In this document: one piece after another, positions 12,267 through 59,196 of the stretch
How positions within the stretch are numbered: position 1 is the first letter of the stretch
Layout of the letters: the number at the start of each line of letters is the position of its first letter
Assembly (NCBI RefSeq): GCF_004027225.2
Contig: NC_044277.2
Span: 87,060,283 to 87,124,282 of the forward strand
Length of the DNA: 64,000 nt
Direction: 5' to 3'
Source of the DNA: Strigops habroptila
Taxonomy: Eukaryota > Chordata > Aves > Psittaciformes > Psittacidae
Position numbers and translations under genes: made by a program
Notes under the pieces: model-generated
Told to the model about the DNA's origin: nothing
Seen by the model: the letters and a program-made list of their open reading frames with translations, nothing else
Databases searched by the model: none

Positions 12267-15200
12267 AGACCTTAAGGGCATTTTGGTAGATAGTGTCCAA
12301 ACATTTAATCAAGTGACTTGAAGGACTGCCTAAGATAAAATGAATGAAGGTAAACAGTTTTGGCAATGGACAGATGGCAAGTGAGACACACTGACCCTTG
12401 GGTTTCTGGTGCCCTTGCCCTCACTTCTCAGTGTCTGATTTCTGAGTTGTTGGGGAGCTCAATAATGTTCTCAAGGCTACTGAGTCAAACAGAACCAAGC
12501 TTAGAGCTCAAAGGTATTACAAATCTTCCTGTCAAATCTCCAGAGGACCAGGCTAACACTCAAGCTACAGGATATATAATGTACTTTACAATGAAGTTGA
12601 TTCATTTTCATGTCAGCAGTCTGTATATGTGTTAATATTTCAAAAATCAGTGGATCGAGGGAAAGGGAAAACAATTGGTAACGCTTTACAATCAGTATCA
12701 TCTGAAGTGACTGACTCAAAGGCAGTAGAAAACCATCACGGCTGTAGCAGTAGAATGAAACAAACTTTTATGGAGGTACAGTTGTGGCTAATTTTGAATG
12801 AAAGGCATCAAAACATCACTGAATGTTCTTCTAGGGTGCCAAAAAAATTGTATCCCTGTGTTGCTCCATATCGCTCTGAGCCACTCTGGACCAGCCTTCA
12901 GTGTAGTGAGACACTTAAGATAATGACTTACAAATTCATTGAGAGAGGGAACAGATGAAAAGTGTTTCCAAGGCTGACACAGTAGTAAAAAGTTTGGTCT
13001 CTGCTGAAAAAAGAAAACCTGGTTGGAGTATGGAGATGTTGTGTCCCTGTGCTTGTCACACAGAAGTGCTCAATTGATGTACTTCTCGAGAAAAATCTCT
13101 GAGTCAAAGATGACTCAGCAGTGTCAAATTCAGTGTTTGCATTAGTATCAAATGAAATTTATCAAAGACTCAGGATACAAGCATCCAACCTGGGCTAATT
13201 AAATGTAGATCTCTCTGTTTAAATCAAATACTACCTCTTAGTCAATAAAGAGCACAAAGCCAAACCAAGACATGAGGTAAGCTAGTCCAACTCTGACACA
13301 ATAGCTGCTTTTGGTATTACTTTTACCTGTCTTTAACACACAAAAAACCATAATTAATATTGATTCTTTTAAAAGCTGGCAGAGACAGGGGCCATGTACT
13401 TTCATTGAAGTCAGTGGGAGCTAAGCACTTTTACTCAGTACTTTTAAAAAACAGCCCTGTACTTCCCTGCAAATCAACCCTTAGCAAAAGCAACCATCTG
13501 AGCCATTTGTTGCTGGAGATGTTACACACAGGATAACTTTAACTCCTCTACCTACTTCTACATTACATACAGGATTTATAATAATCTAGTGTTGTGACAC
13601 CATGTTTCTAAGACTTTTAAAATCCACAGCCCATGTAAAACTTTAGGAAAAAGAAAAAAAATCAACTTTCTGACCATCATACAGTTTTTCATTTGAAGCC
13701 AAGTAAGAATTAGCCATGCTTTGAAAGTTTGTTTATTCTTATTGTTTCTCTCCATTTATTATTTCCCCACAAGTGTGAAGCTTCTGTAAAAAACAAGCAG
13801 TGGTTGTTCCAGGCATCACTTTCTGGAATCTGTGGCTCAGCATTGGTCCTTGGCTTCAGGCAATGCTTGCTGCTTTGTGTGCAAGTGTGATCCCTTCCTA
13901 GCTGTAAAACCAGGACATAAAACAGAGAACTGACTTGCACAAGGATGTCCCAAAATCATCTGCAGAGCATCTGCAGTTGACTGTCTTATTGGCAAATGTT
14001 TCCCTCTTTCTCTGGCTTCAGCAGTGGGTTCAGTTGTTTCCTATTGTACGGAGCTATGATTCCTGTTCAGGTTCTCTGATCTTATTCCCATTATTTCCTT
14101 TGATTTTCTTGTTATTTTTTGTAAATCCCTTAAAATATCTGACAGCAAGAGAAGCAGCAGTCAGACTTCTGAAGAAGATTTACCAGCTGTTCTTTGTGTC
14201 ATTGTTTATCTTTTCTGGTGTGCACTAATGCTTCTCCTGAACCTGACTTCATTGCCCCATGTCTTTCATCAGTAGCCTGGTTGGGTGGATTGCAATAGTG
14301 AATGGATCTACTGCAACCCAGCCAGACAACAATATGCCTCACAATTCATGAAGCACAAGGAATAAAAAAGGAAGAGGAAAAACACTCTTATCTTTTAATT
14401 ATTTGGTGTTTTCACATGTTTCTTATTTAATTTTCAAGGGACAGAGACAGAAGCACAAAGCCAAATCTCTCTTTCCCCCCTCACCGATCACTGTGATGAG
14501 TCTTCATGGCCAAGAAAGGGGAGAGGAATGGATTTCTGATCTCTACGGTTACAGGCGCTTGCCAAACTAATCTCAGCTACCTCCCAGCCACATCAACCTT
14601 TAAATCCAGGCTTCAACTCCATCACCCTGGGTTTGTGTTACACCAAAGACCTGAGGTGGAAGGCTCAAGGACTGAAGGACTGACAGCCTCTGGACTGTGT
14701 TACACATGCTCATCCGGACTGTGCAAGTCCAGCAGACTTGTTGGTGGTGACCTTCCCTAGGGTCACCAGGTACACCAGGCTGGGATTTGCCTGAAAGCTC
14801 TGATCCTCCTGGAAGATTGAAATGTTCAGCTGTCCAGATACGTAACTTCAATTGCTATAATGAGTCATTAAAGTAAAAAATTATAAGAACTGGACAATGA
14901 AGTTAGCTATTGCAGTGTTTCAGCCACTACTGTCCCACAGAAAGAAGCAGGAGGTACTCCCACTCTTAAACTGCTAGTACAGACAGCCTACTCCAAACAG
15001 AGTTACTCTTTTTTCATGGGCTTTCTATTGTACACCATGAGTGCATTTTCCCAATAAGCCCCATAATGCACAGAGTACTGAGAAGCCAAAATTTACCTCA
15101 AAAAAATTGAGAATGCTCAAGTAATAGCTGATTTTTGAGAGGAGTTAGGATTCCCGCTGCATTTTATGAATTCAGTGTGTGACCCTCATTAACTTCTCCC

Positions 15201-18165
15201 ACAGCAATGAGCAGTCTACCTCTGCCTGCAGGAGCCCCGTACCTGTTATCCATCATCCAGAGCTGCAAACATCTAATCACTCATGCCAGATGGACCTACC
15301 AGCCCACAGCCAGAAAATTTCAGTGCCAGTGAGGGCATGCACAGCCTAAACAATCAAAGCCCTCATCTTGTTCTTCTGCTAATCCCTTCCCTTATCCACT
15401 ATGTTTTCTCCCACTTCTGTAGGAGATGAGACTGGGATCCAGCAGACAGGGGTTGAACTTACTTCACAGTCCTCCTTCCTGCCCCACTGCACCATTCATC
15501 CCAGCCAAGGGAGGGACTATTCCTGTGGAAAAAAGTGTGTAATTGGTATATACAACGGATGGTTGCCCTGCAAAGGAGCTGACTTAGCATCCATTATACA
15601 TTCCTGTAGCACTTCGCTTTGTGACCTGTTAATGTCTTCTACGTAGTCACAGCAACAGTAGGTGAGTATTTAGGAAGGGAAAATTCCACAGACGATCTTT
15701 ACATGCTTGGACCTGCCAGGTCAGAGCTGCCAACTGTGCACAGAACAGACAGAATCACAGGGAACACAGCTCATAAATCTTGGAAAAACTGCAGTTTTAG
15801 CCTGCAGCTGAATGGGCAGCATGTGGACAACCAGCAGTTTTATTTTAGTCCATGGTTTGTTTCTAAGTAAGTGCCTCTCTTCTAGCAACAAGTTCTATGC
15901 AAAGGAGACATACGGGCTGAACAACTTGTATTTGCTCAAAGTCTCTTCAAGTATTACCTTTTCCAGGGCCTTTTGGTTCTGGAACTAAGCTCATGTGAAG
16001 TACCTCTGAGGCAGGGGAGAGGACAGAAGGCTTTTGAGGCACCTTGTACCTAGCCCTCCTCTGGCACTGCAAGAATATGTGTCACCTTCCCATCTTGGCC
16101 ACCACTGCTCTAGTTGCTATGAGTATGTTCAGGGAGAACACTGTTCCCAAGGCTTGCAGTCCAGCTTGGAAAAACACTCTTAACTGTGCTTCTGTTGAGT
16201 GTTCATAGCCTCAGGCCCTGTGGGGTAGTAGGAGATGCACAGGTGCGAGCAACATTGCAGAGAGCAGTTCCACCAAAGCAGATAAGTGAAATGCAACAAT
16301 TTCCCTCCCTCTACTCACTTCTTTCTATGAGGTCTTAACTCATTCTTTCTTCAAATACCATTAAATGTAGCTTTTCATAATTGCATAATTGTTCAAGATC
16401 TGATCAAGCAGCAAATCAAACCACTGAGTAAATTGTGCAGTGGCATCCTAATGGGCAGCTACAAGTTGGGCTGCCATCAGTGGCAAAACCAGATCAGAAG
16501 CAGAAAATCCAAAAAAATAATCAAAGGAGAAATTATACAATCTGTTACAGGAGTTCCCAAACACATGGTGCTTAGAATCATGAAAAGTAGCTAAAGAAGA
16601 TCTATGTAAAAATATTGTTGTCAAGAAAAGCCATTCATGTAGACAAAAGAAGAAAAAATAAACTTCACTTACTTTTCAATACAGATTGGTCTAGGGACTG
16701 CTGTGTGTACTTCTTACTAATTGCATAGTGATGCACTTGCTCTAAAACCCAGAGCATCTCTCGGCAGTTTTTGGTTAGAGGCCAGGTAATCTCCATCCTG
16801 TGTTCAATACAGAAGATGTGACAGAACAAATTCACACTTCTCTAACACACTGAAATACTCGAGCTATTAGTAATGGTATCTGACCAAGACCTTACAGATG
16901 GTCTGCTTTAAAGCATCCTGATGTTACACAGCTTCACTAGGAAGATGGCAGTAAGAAAATGTTTATTTTGCATTCTATATTCCTGACACCCACAGTCTGG
17001 TCTGCTTCCTCACTCCCAACCCCCCCTCAAAACGATGGCTTTTCCCATTTACCTAACCTCACACCTTCACTTGTAACCACAGTCAGATGTAAGTTAATTT
17101 GCAGTTTGATGATGACACTTCCCAATGCCAAGTGTCTCTGAACACAAAGGCATTTTTCTCTTGGGCACCAGTAACACTGATAAAGCAAACACAGCTTTGG
17201 GAATAGGCTTTATTAGTCAAAAGCTTTTCCAGAGCTAGCTGATTGGAGCACAAAGTATTGTTTTATAATGCAAAAAACTGTGGCTACTTTACTTAGCCAG
17301 TTGAAAAGCAGAAAATAATTTACTAGCATGTTGCAGTGGGGTTTATAATGGCCCTGTGCAAAGCTTATCTTAGTACGGAAAAATGCCTTCCTATAAACTG
17401 TTCAGGTAGCAGAGGCTTTAGAACAACATCTTTATAACAGTTAAAATTAGCTCAAGTTGTTTGCTTTGTAAAGGACAACAACAAACATAACAAACTTTTA
17501 AGCAAACAGCATGGTAAACTTTTACAGCTGCAAAGGGGATTTGGATCCAGATTACATCACTAATGATGTACATTTGGTTAAAAGGAGACAAGTTCCCCAA
17601 ACATGCATTTTGGTACAATCACAAGCACACTAGACACAACTAGATTAGTGTACAGGTACTTTCAGTGATCAAACTGGATCAGAGTGTGCTGCTCTATAGA
17701 GGGCACCAGAAATTCCTTCTGATAAAAAACCCCAGACCTGTGGAAGACTACAGATTTTTTCCTTGAAGTTAGACTGTCAGGAGTTCATACCATTACTTCT
17801 GAAGGTGCTTTTGACTGTTGCTCACAGTGTATAGTCTATTTTTGCCTCCTGTAGAAGTGAGCAGTAGCGGTGGGAGTACTTCTGTACCAGTACACTTACA
17901 CAGGGAAATATTGAATGCTTCAATGATCTCAGATTGTGTTGCCTGTGCAGTTGCCTGTCACAGATGCTGAGCTCTTGACCATCCCTCACAGCTTCTGACA
18001 GGAACATGTTTCTAAAACAACAGCTTACAGAGCTTTGGTTTGCACCAGAGAGGTCTTGGAGCACACATTTTTTCAGCTTAGTTGTGTCTGAGAGGGGATT
18101 GAAGAGGGCACCAGAGGCTCTCCAAGTGCTAATAGCTATTCAGACCAGAGAGGGGCAAGTCTAAT

Positions 18166-18204
18166 ATGAACCCTCCAAAGCACATCATATTTTGGAGGGT
18201 TCAT
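18166..18204. repeat. Perfect inverted repeat, 14-bp arms
   Basis: The arm ATGAACCCTCCAAA (18166-18179) and its exact reverse complement (18191-18204) flank an 11-nt loop. It is in intergenic DNA. Confidence 0.9.
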
Positions 18205-21200
18205 TTGTGACATCAGCTGGTTCATCTACAGGTCTGCTCTTGTTAAACTTACTATTTAAAATATTGCTGAAGAATGCTAAAATTGAGTTACTGCTCACTA
18301 GATTTACCCCTTACTCCATGAGGTTTTGGCTGTTCAGTTGTCTGAAGTTCACAGCAGCATTTCACTGTTCTTCTGCAGGCTACTTCCAATCAGAGGAATT
18401 TTGTAATCAGATAAAAGAACCTGAAGGGCACCACATAACCACTGTGATACTGAGACATATTTGCTTTAGAGGAGAGCAGAACACAGATAACATTTAAGAG
18501 CATCTCAGAACCCTATGAACCTACATAGTGATGTAAAAATCAGCTGATTTTCAAATGTTAATGCCCTACTCCTCATCAGTAAATTGTTGTAAAAAGATGA
18601 TCCATGGTCTTTTCAAAGGTAGTCACACTGATGGTTGCATGAGAGAGTGAGGGATTTCAAGAAACAATGCATGTAAAAGGATAAAATATGTTTAACTTCA
18701 ATTGTACAGAGCTTGTAACCAAGACAGGTTTTGACTCCATTTGAGCCACAACTGGGTCCAGGTTTAACCTGATGAATCTGGATCCCAAGAGACCCACATT
18801 CTCCCTGCACAGGTAGATCATTCACTCATTTGCAGTATCCTTTCAAAATACAGATGCTTAAAACAGCTCTATGGGGTTCAAATGGTACTTAAAGTTACAT
18901 ACTAATGGGAGATGTTCAGAGGAGAGAAATGAGACTGATCACAGGTGTGGGACAGTTTCTGTGCACAAAGTGACTGAGGTAGGACTCCTAAGTCTGAAAA
19001 AAAATAAATGTGATTTGGGAGAAATACAGTACAGAAGTCTATGAAATTATAGACCACATGTTGGAGAGGGAAGTTTTCCCTGATTCTTCCAGTACCAGAG
19101 GTGCATGGTGTCAAAGGCCAGTAGGAGAATGATGTCCAAATGTTTCTTCATATCTGCTGGTAGCACACCCGGGGAACTCCTTGCCCAAGCGTGTCATAGA
19201 TGCTAAAAGCTAACAAAGTTGCAAAAGCTCACAAAAGAAAAAGCCACCAAAGCTACCAGAAAGACTGCATTGCAGTTGTGCCCAATAAGAAGACTCCTGT
19301 AGCATAAGAAAAATACCTGCATCTTCAATGCCACTCATTGCTACTACAGTTTTCACTAGACCAGATGTTTCCTACTTCTCACAATCAAGGGTGGCATGAT
19401 GCATTTGGGTAGCTTGGATTTACAGGACAATGTACTCTGTAAATTTTATGAACTTTATTTTATGAACACACTAGGAAAGAAAGCAAACACATCAAACAAG
19501 ATCTAAATCCCATTTTTACAGACTAGTCTAACATGCAAATTCATTGGTTCATCACAATGTTTCTAACTCAAGTTCTCTAATTCATAACTCACAGCAATAA
19601 TTAAAATAGTTACCTAATCCACAGTGAGACTGCTTGTTCTTCCTCTTCCATCACCTTGTGGGTATCCCCTCTATCACACCTGGGTACACAAAAGCCTCAG
19701 CAGTCTGGCTGCTGTTGGATCCACTTCCAAAGATTTTAGGGTAAGCTGATATATTTATAACCTCCAGCTTGGAAGTTTGATCAACACCATTTCCATAAGT
19801 AAGTGGATTCTGAAGTAACTGTCACACAATCAATACGCAAGGATTATGGCTGCAGGAAACAGCAAGCTGCAGATGATAACAGCTTATAATGACCTCTACC
19901 AATTCCTGTCCATTACACCCTGCCTATGCATTGCTCTGGCTTTGACCTAATGGTGCAGGTCCCAGGTGCAGCATACATCAGGTACAGCATACATCAGGTC
20001 TTTTAGCATAAGCACTGTTTTAGCCAAAACCTGAGCAGGAGTTGAGCAAGGAGTCATGAGGGGACCTTTTTATACCCAGGGTAATACTGCAGAGGCCAGA
20101 TAAACACAACGATGTTTGGGTTGGGCTGCAGGTGGCCTAAGGAAAATGCTGAGCCCAGCCTGAATCTCCTCATAGTGCACACTCAGCCATGCAGTCGGTT
20201 TGCAACTGCTGACTGCCTCGCAGTGCCCAGGTTTCGATCACCCAACCCACCTTCTGGCTTTGCATTTCCCATGATCTGCCAGCCTTGCAGACAGAGCTTG
20301 CTACTGAGCCTAGCCGTGGCCCTCAGCACAGGCTTACTAATCTGCCTGCAGAGGAGGTGAATTCCCTGTACCGCCAGCCCACATCCAGATCCAGTGACAA
20401 CCAGAACATCTGCCTTCTGCTATGGCTGCCTGTCTCTCATGTTGATTCCCTACATCAGGCAACAGAGTCCTGCGGCCTTCCTCTTATAGCTTTCTCTTCC
20501 CTCACATCACCCCACCAAGAATCTTCCCTTTACATAATTTTCTTCAATATTCAACTCAGCCTTTTAAACTTTGCCTTTAAGCACTAACTAAATCCCTCTC
20601 ACCTGCACATCAAAACTTCTTGGCTTCTCTCAGGCACTGTCTTCTATTGCAGGTGCTGCTCCAGTATACATTTCTCTGATGTATATATCACATTCCTACT
20701 CACTACCAGCTATCATGCCAACTCCACTATACAGGACAATCCCTCTCCTTCCATCAACGCTCACAGTGTACTTCTGAACTTCTTCTTTCGTAATGGGGCT
20801 ATTAATTTTAGGTTGAAGAAGCTCAGGCACTTCTCCCACCCCCTCTGATGTGGATATCCTCCTCCATTGCACTGTCACTCAGGTTTAGAAGCTAGCACCA
20901 GCAGCTTCTACCTCCTCCTCAGAAATGATAAAGACAAACATGGAAGCAATGTGCTGTGGAAAGGGCAGTATGTAAGTCCCTAGCAGGAGAAAAGGGTGGG
21001 GGGCCAGGGGTGTCACCCATTTTGCAGAGCATTTATGAATTAGTTTCAGTTTAAACCAATTATCACCAGTAGTACCAGTCACTAGAATAGTCAATGCTCA
21101 GTCACATTCTCTGATTTTCTTCCACAAATAAGATGCTGCTTGTGAAAGATCACAGCTTGGTGATAAACTAGCAACACAGGCCTCAGGACTTGTCATGATT

Positions 21201-24200
21201 GTTCCCTGCTTTGTTTAGCTGCAAGAGCAATTATCTAATGACCTGATACCTACTACTGACTTTGTTTTAACTTTTTTTTTGCTTTATTTAATTACATGAT
21301 TAAATGTTTGTTGTTATATGTACTTTTTGTAAATAGTAGACAGTAATAGCAAGTAGTTGTTCTGTGTAGAATGAACTACTTATGACCCCAAAGTAAAATG
21401 CAATGTAAAGGTTCACTAACATGGGATAACAGGGACCCTGGCAGCACAGGGGTAGGATGATGTTACTGATGTTACTCAGGCTACAAATCGCTCACCAGTG
21501 GTTAATTACTGGTCATCAAAGGGTGCAACACTAGCAGGATGTAAGACAAATTTTAAATGTAACAAAGGAGAACAAACAATGAGTATCCAAGATATGTAAA
21601 ATGCATCACTTGCAGATTTGGATCTATTGTGGAGTTATGAACCAATGGAGGAAGAGCAATATGTGGAGTGTATTAGTATGGATGTAAAAATGACCTCTAG
21701 TGGATCATAGGGTGAGAAGGAAGAAATTCCAGTTGTGCAAAGAAGAAGACAAACTCTCCCACTAATGTCAGACTCTGCTTGGTGGAGGACATGGGACACT
21801 GATGGCTTGCTGTGGTTACACGTGCCTTTGTCCCAGACTGAAGGCATCAGAGGGGTGACATAGTGGTGCATATAGAAGCAGAGAAAGGGGAGTATGTTAG
21901 AAAGTTTATGTGTATCAAGTTAACCTGATATAATTTGGACTCTAAGCGTTAGTGTCATTGTAATAAAAATACAAGTGACAAATTGATGGGAATTGAAGCA
22001 ACCTGCTCTGTAGCTTGGATGTAACAAGTTGTTAACAACTGAGGTGTGTTTTCAGGAGTGCAGAGACTTTTGTTTGTACTTGGCTTCTCTGAGCTGCTGG
22101 AGCACGGGATTTGTGGAGGCATGGGTTTGGTTTTGAACTTCTTCCTCCCCAGTCCATCTCTGAGATGTGGTGATTGGGTTGAAGACACAAGTTCATCCCA
22201 CTCAAAAGAGACCCTCTTCTGAAAAGTCTGAACATCAATTCTTTTCAGGTTCAGAGATCCTCTAGGTCTGGTGTTGCCAATCTGACCTTACTATTGATTG
22301 ATTATTTCCTATGTGTACCTATAATGTTATCACAGCACTCACTGCTTCTTCAGTCGGATTTTATCCGTGATTAATGGGACAGCCCATGCACAGGGTGCCG
22401 AGTGCCTGAAATCCTAGAGGCCATCCTCATTTTGTCCTTAGGTTTTTTTGTGAGCAAGTGGGCTGGGGATGACAAGGACTGTTGTGATCCCTGGCCTCTG
22501 CTCCCAGTCATCACTTCTTTTTGCTGCAATATACCCCTCTATAAACTATCAATAAAAGTACTTCCTGTCTCCTGGTGAACATTATTCAGCTTAACAACTG
22601 TTAGTAAAATGCCTTGAAATATTTGGCTGAGAGAAGCACACTTTAAAACTGGGATGTAGTAGATAAGGTTTCATTAGGAGTGTACTGGCCGCTTAATGGG
22701 CTCTGACATGTTAAAGCAATTCCCAGGGGAATCTGGGGATTCTCTGTGCTGGCACTGTGATGTGCTCTGGAAATTGTCACCTTCTCCAATGCATTAGGCA
22801 CTCAGTTGTTCAAACAGAGAAAAAACCAAAGGCAAATAGTTCAACTGAGCCTGTATTTTTTTTTTAATGTTCATTCAAATAAAGGTAGGGTTTTCTCCTT
22901 AGCACCAAAAAAATCCCAAAACCGAAAACCCGCACCTCTATTAGCATGCCTCAGAAGTGAATTTTGTAACTTTTACAATTAAGAGGGAGCAAGTGATGCC
23001 TATAGTGCTACTACGTAGAAGAAGTGATCAAAATACAGAACATAACATACAAGTGCACACATGCTTTATTTCAAGATCTTATTACACTGTAGTTATAAGT
23101 CTGGAATGGAAAGCAGGCTTATATGCAAGAACAAAACAAGAAGATAATTTTATTAAGAAGATGTAGACTCTGGTAGGACTGCTTAATTACTTAACAGAGA
23201 TTGTCACCTTGCATTTACAACACGCTGTTCAGTTCCTTGAATCCCAGAGGACTTATATGGGAGACTTTGACATTGAAGTTTCTAATGTAGGCACATAAGC
23301 TGTACAAAATGAGTGTGTGCTGATGCCTTAAGTGAAAGCGCCTAAAGGTCTGGTGTTCCTGGATGCAGGGGTACTCATCGAGCATATGAGGTGATATGAA
23401 TCTTTGCTTTGTTCCACATTCTTTATCAAAAGAGCAGCCTGCATTTCTCCCCTTCCAGGGCTTGTTTATTTTTAACAGCTGATCACAGGTTTTGTGGGAG
23501 GCTATGTGGGGCAAGAAGAGGAGCAGAAAGCAAGTAATCTCCCTTGCTTTCTTACTAATGAGACTACAAAATGACACAGCCATCCACAGTACAATAAAGC
23601 CCCAATGTTTAATGAGCATGAGGCTCCTTATAGCTACTTTGGAAGCTCAGTTAGCTCACCTGTGCTGTTAGTACAGGACATGCTCTGACACAGAGAGGAG
23701 TTGCCACAGCTTGTGACATGTGCATCTTTGCCTCATGGAAAAAGATCTCAAGGATTTCATGGGAGATGAGAAATGAACACACCCCCCCGTGCTGCCCTCG
23801 TATAATGGGGTACATGGCTTAGGATGGAGCGGTACTCTGCATGGAAGACTAATGGAAACCAGAAGGTCCTCAGTGGAGGAGCAATGCCTTGGGAGGCCCT
23901 ACACCTCACAGAGGAATATGCTGCAAGGAAGACAGGAAGTAGATCCAGCTTGTTAAGATTATGACTCAGGATACATCTTTATTTCTGAGCTTCTGTCCCT
24001 GGATATTCCTCATATAACAGGAGTTCATTCTGCAGTAGCAGTGATTCCCGGGAACTTTCAGGCATGGTTTAATCTATACTCATCCCCAGGTGTCTCATCT
24101 AAACTCACCCCCAGCTCCAGTGCAGGATATTTGCTAGGCTTCTGGGGCTGGCAGGAGGAGACCCTCAGGCTGTCCCCATCACTCTTCTCCACCCCATTTA

Positions 24201-24639
24201 CCAGCTGGCAGAGCCTGGACTGCTCTGGGCAGCATACATGTGTGGGAAATGGTGCTACAGGGTGGGTTCAGGAGAGAAGAAAAGGCAGGAAAGCATGAAG
24301 AATGAATACGTCACATATAAGAGATGTGCCTGGGAAATGCAAGTTTGGTGTGAAGAACTGAGCAGGAGCATGAAAAACTCTGGATTTTCATCAAGCAAAA
24401 GAGAGGAACAGCATATCAACAGCATACGGGGTGGGATGAGGGCATGAAATACAGGAGTGAGTATGTGTGGGTGTCTGCACACATGAAAGAATAGGAGAAA
24501 GGCAGAAGGAAGCAGCAAGAGGAAAAAGGGAGCTGGGAGTATTCTGGAGATAACACATCCTGAGAGATGCTTCCAACAAAGTGAGCTCTCAATGAACTGG
24601 CAAATTATAACATCGTAAGATAAAGCAGTCCCTTTAGCT
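18205..24639. other. Downstream intergenic, no gene recognised
   Basis: No transposon or exon was recognised. A 16-bp tandem duplication (AGGTGCAGCATACATC / AGGTACAGCATACATC) is at 19964-19995. A 134-codon open frame at 23215-23619 (minus) could fall in a long F13A1 3' UTR. Confidence 0.55.
19964..19995. repeat. 16-bp tandem duplication
   Basis: Two copies differ at one base (AGGTGCAGCATACATC and AGGTACAGCATACATC). Confidence 0.9.
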
Positions 24640-25069
24640 AGAAATACCTGTTTTTATTGCAGCCTGAATGATCTACCATAGGGTTGTGTAATTCAGTCTA
24701 AGAATTTCTAACTCTGGGTTCTTTTTCAGTAAAATATCAGGCCTTAATTAAAACTAAACTTCAGACTACTTTGGTGAATGGAGCTTTTCAGATTCCCTTG
24801 CAGTGCTAATGCAAAAGACGATAAATACAACTGAACTATAGGAATAATATGGCCTAGAATTTCCTTTAATTACATGTATCTAATTTTAAATCATTCAGGT
24901 GCTTTTTCATGCTCTCCCCGGTCTTACCAATTAGTTTTCTTTATAAAATTTTTGTTCAGCAGAAGGATGACCAAAATAACAATAAGCAGATTTCCACCTC
25001 TTCCCCTTCCCTCCCTCCTCATGATATTTTGAAATATAGCTAAATGAGAGATGAAGGCAGCACCCTGGT
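24640..25069 (-). other. F13A1: F13A1 3' UTR (extent tentative)
   Basis: This is non-coding sequence after the stop. On the minus strand a variant signal ATTAAA lies at 24865-24870 and a canonical AATAAA at 24653-24658. A further AATAAA at 23979-23984 would give a UTR of about 1.1 kb, closer to my memory of the human UTR length. RNA data are needed to choose; the end given assumes the 24653 signal. Confidence 0.4.
24653..24658 (-). terminator. Candidate F13A1 polyadenylation signal AATAAA
   Basis: This is the first canonical AATAAA on the minus strand after the stop, about 410 nt downstream. No clear GU-rich element follows, so it is only a candidate. Confidence 0.35.

Positions 25070-59196
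<34,127 letters not shown>

Larger units (their letters stand above)
6901..18165. other. Downstream intergenic, no gene recognised
   Basis: It has ordinary AT-rich sequence. It holds the polypyrimidine tract at 8233-8332, a purine run at 8885-8910, a C run near 8921-8935 and a GT repeat at 12241-12266. The open frames up to 132 codons overlap on both strands and look random. Confidence 0.55.

Noticed and set aside
14277..14333. Imperfect palindrome (CCTGGTTGGGT versus ACCCAGCCAG)
   Set aside because: The arms have mismatches and unequal spacing, so it is weak evidence of structure.
1..24000. Neighbouring gene NRN1, which lies downstream of F13A1 in human
   Set aside because: No neuritin-like sequence appears in any frame; it is probably further to the left.
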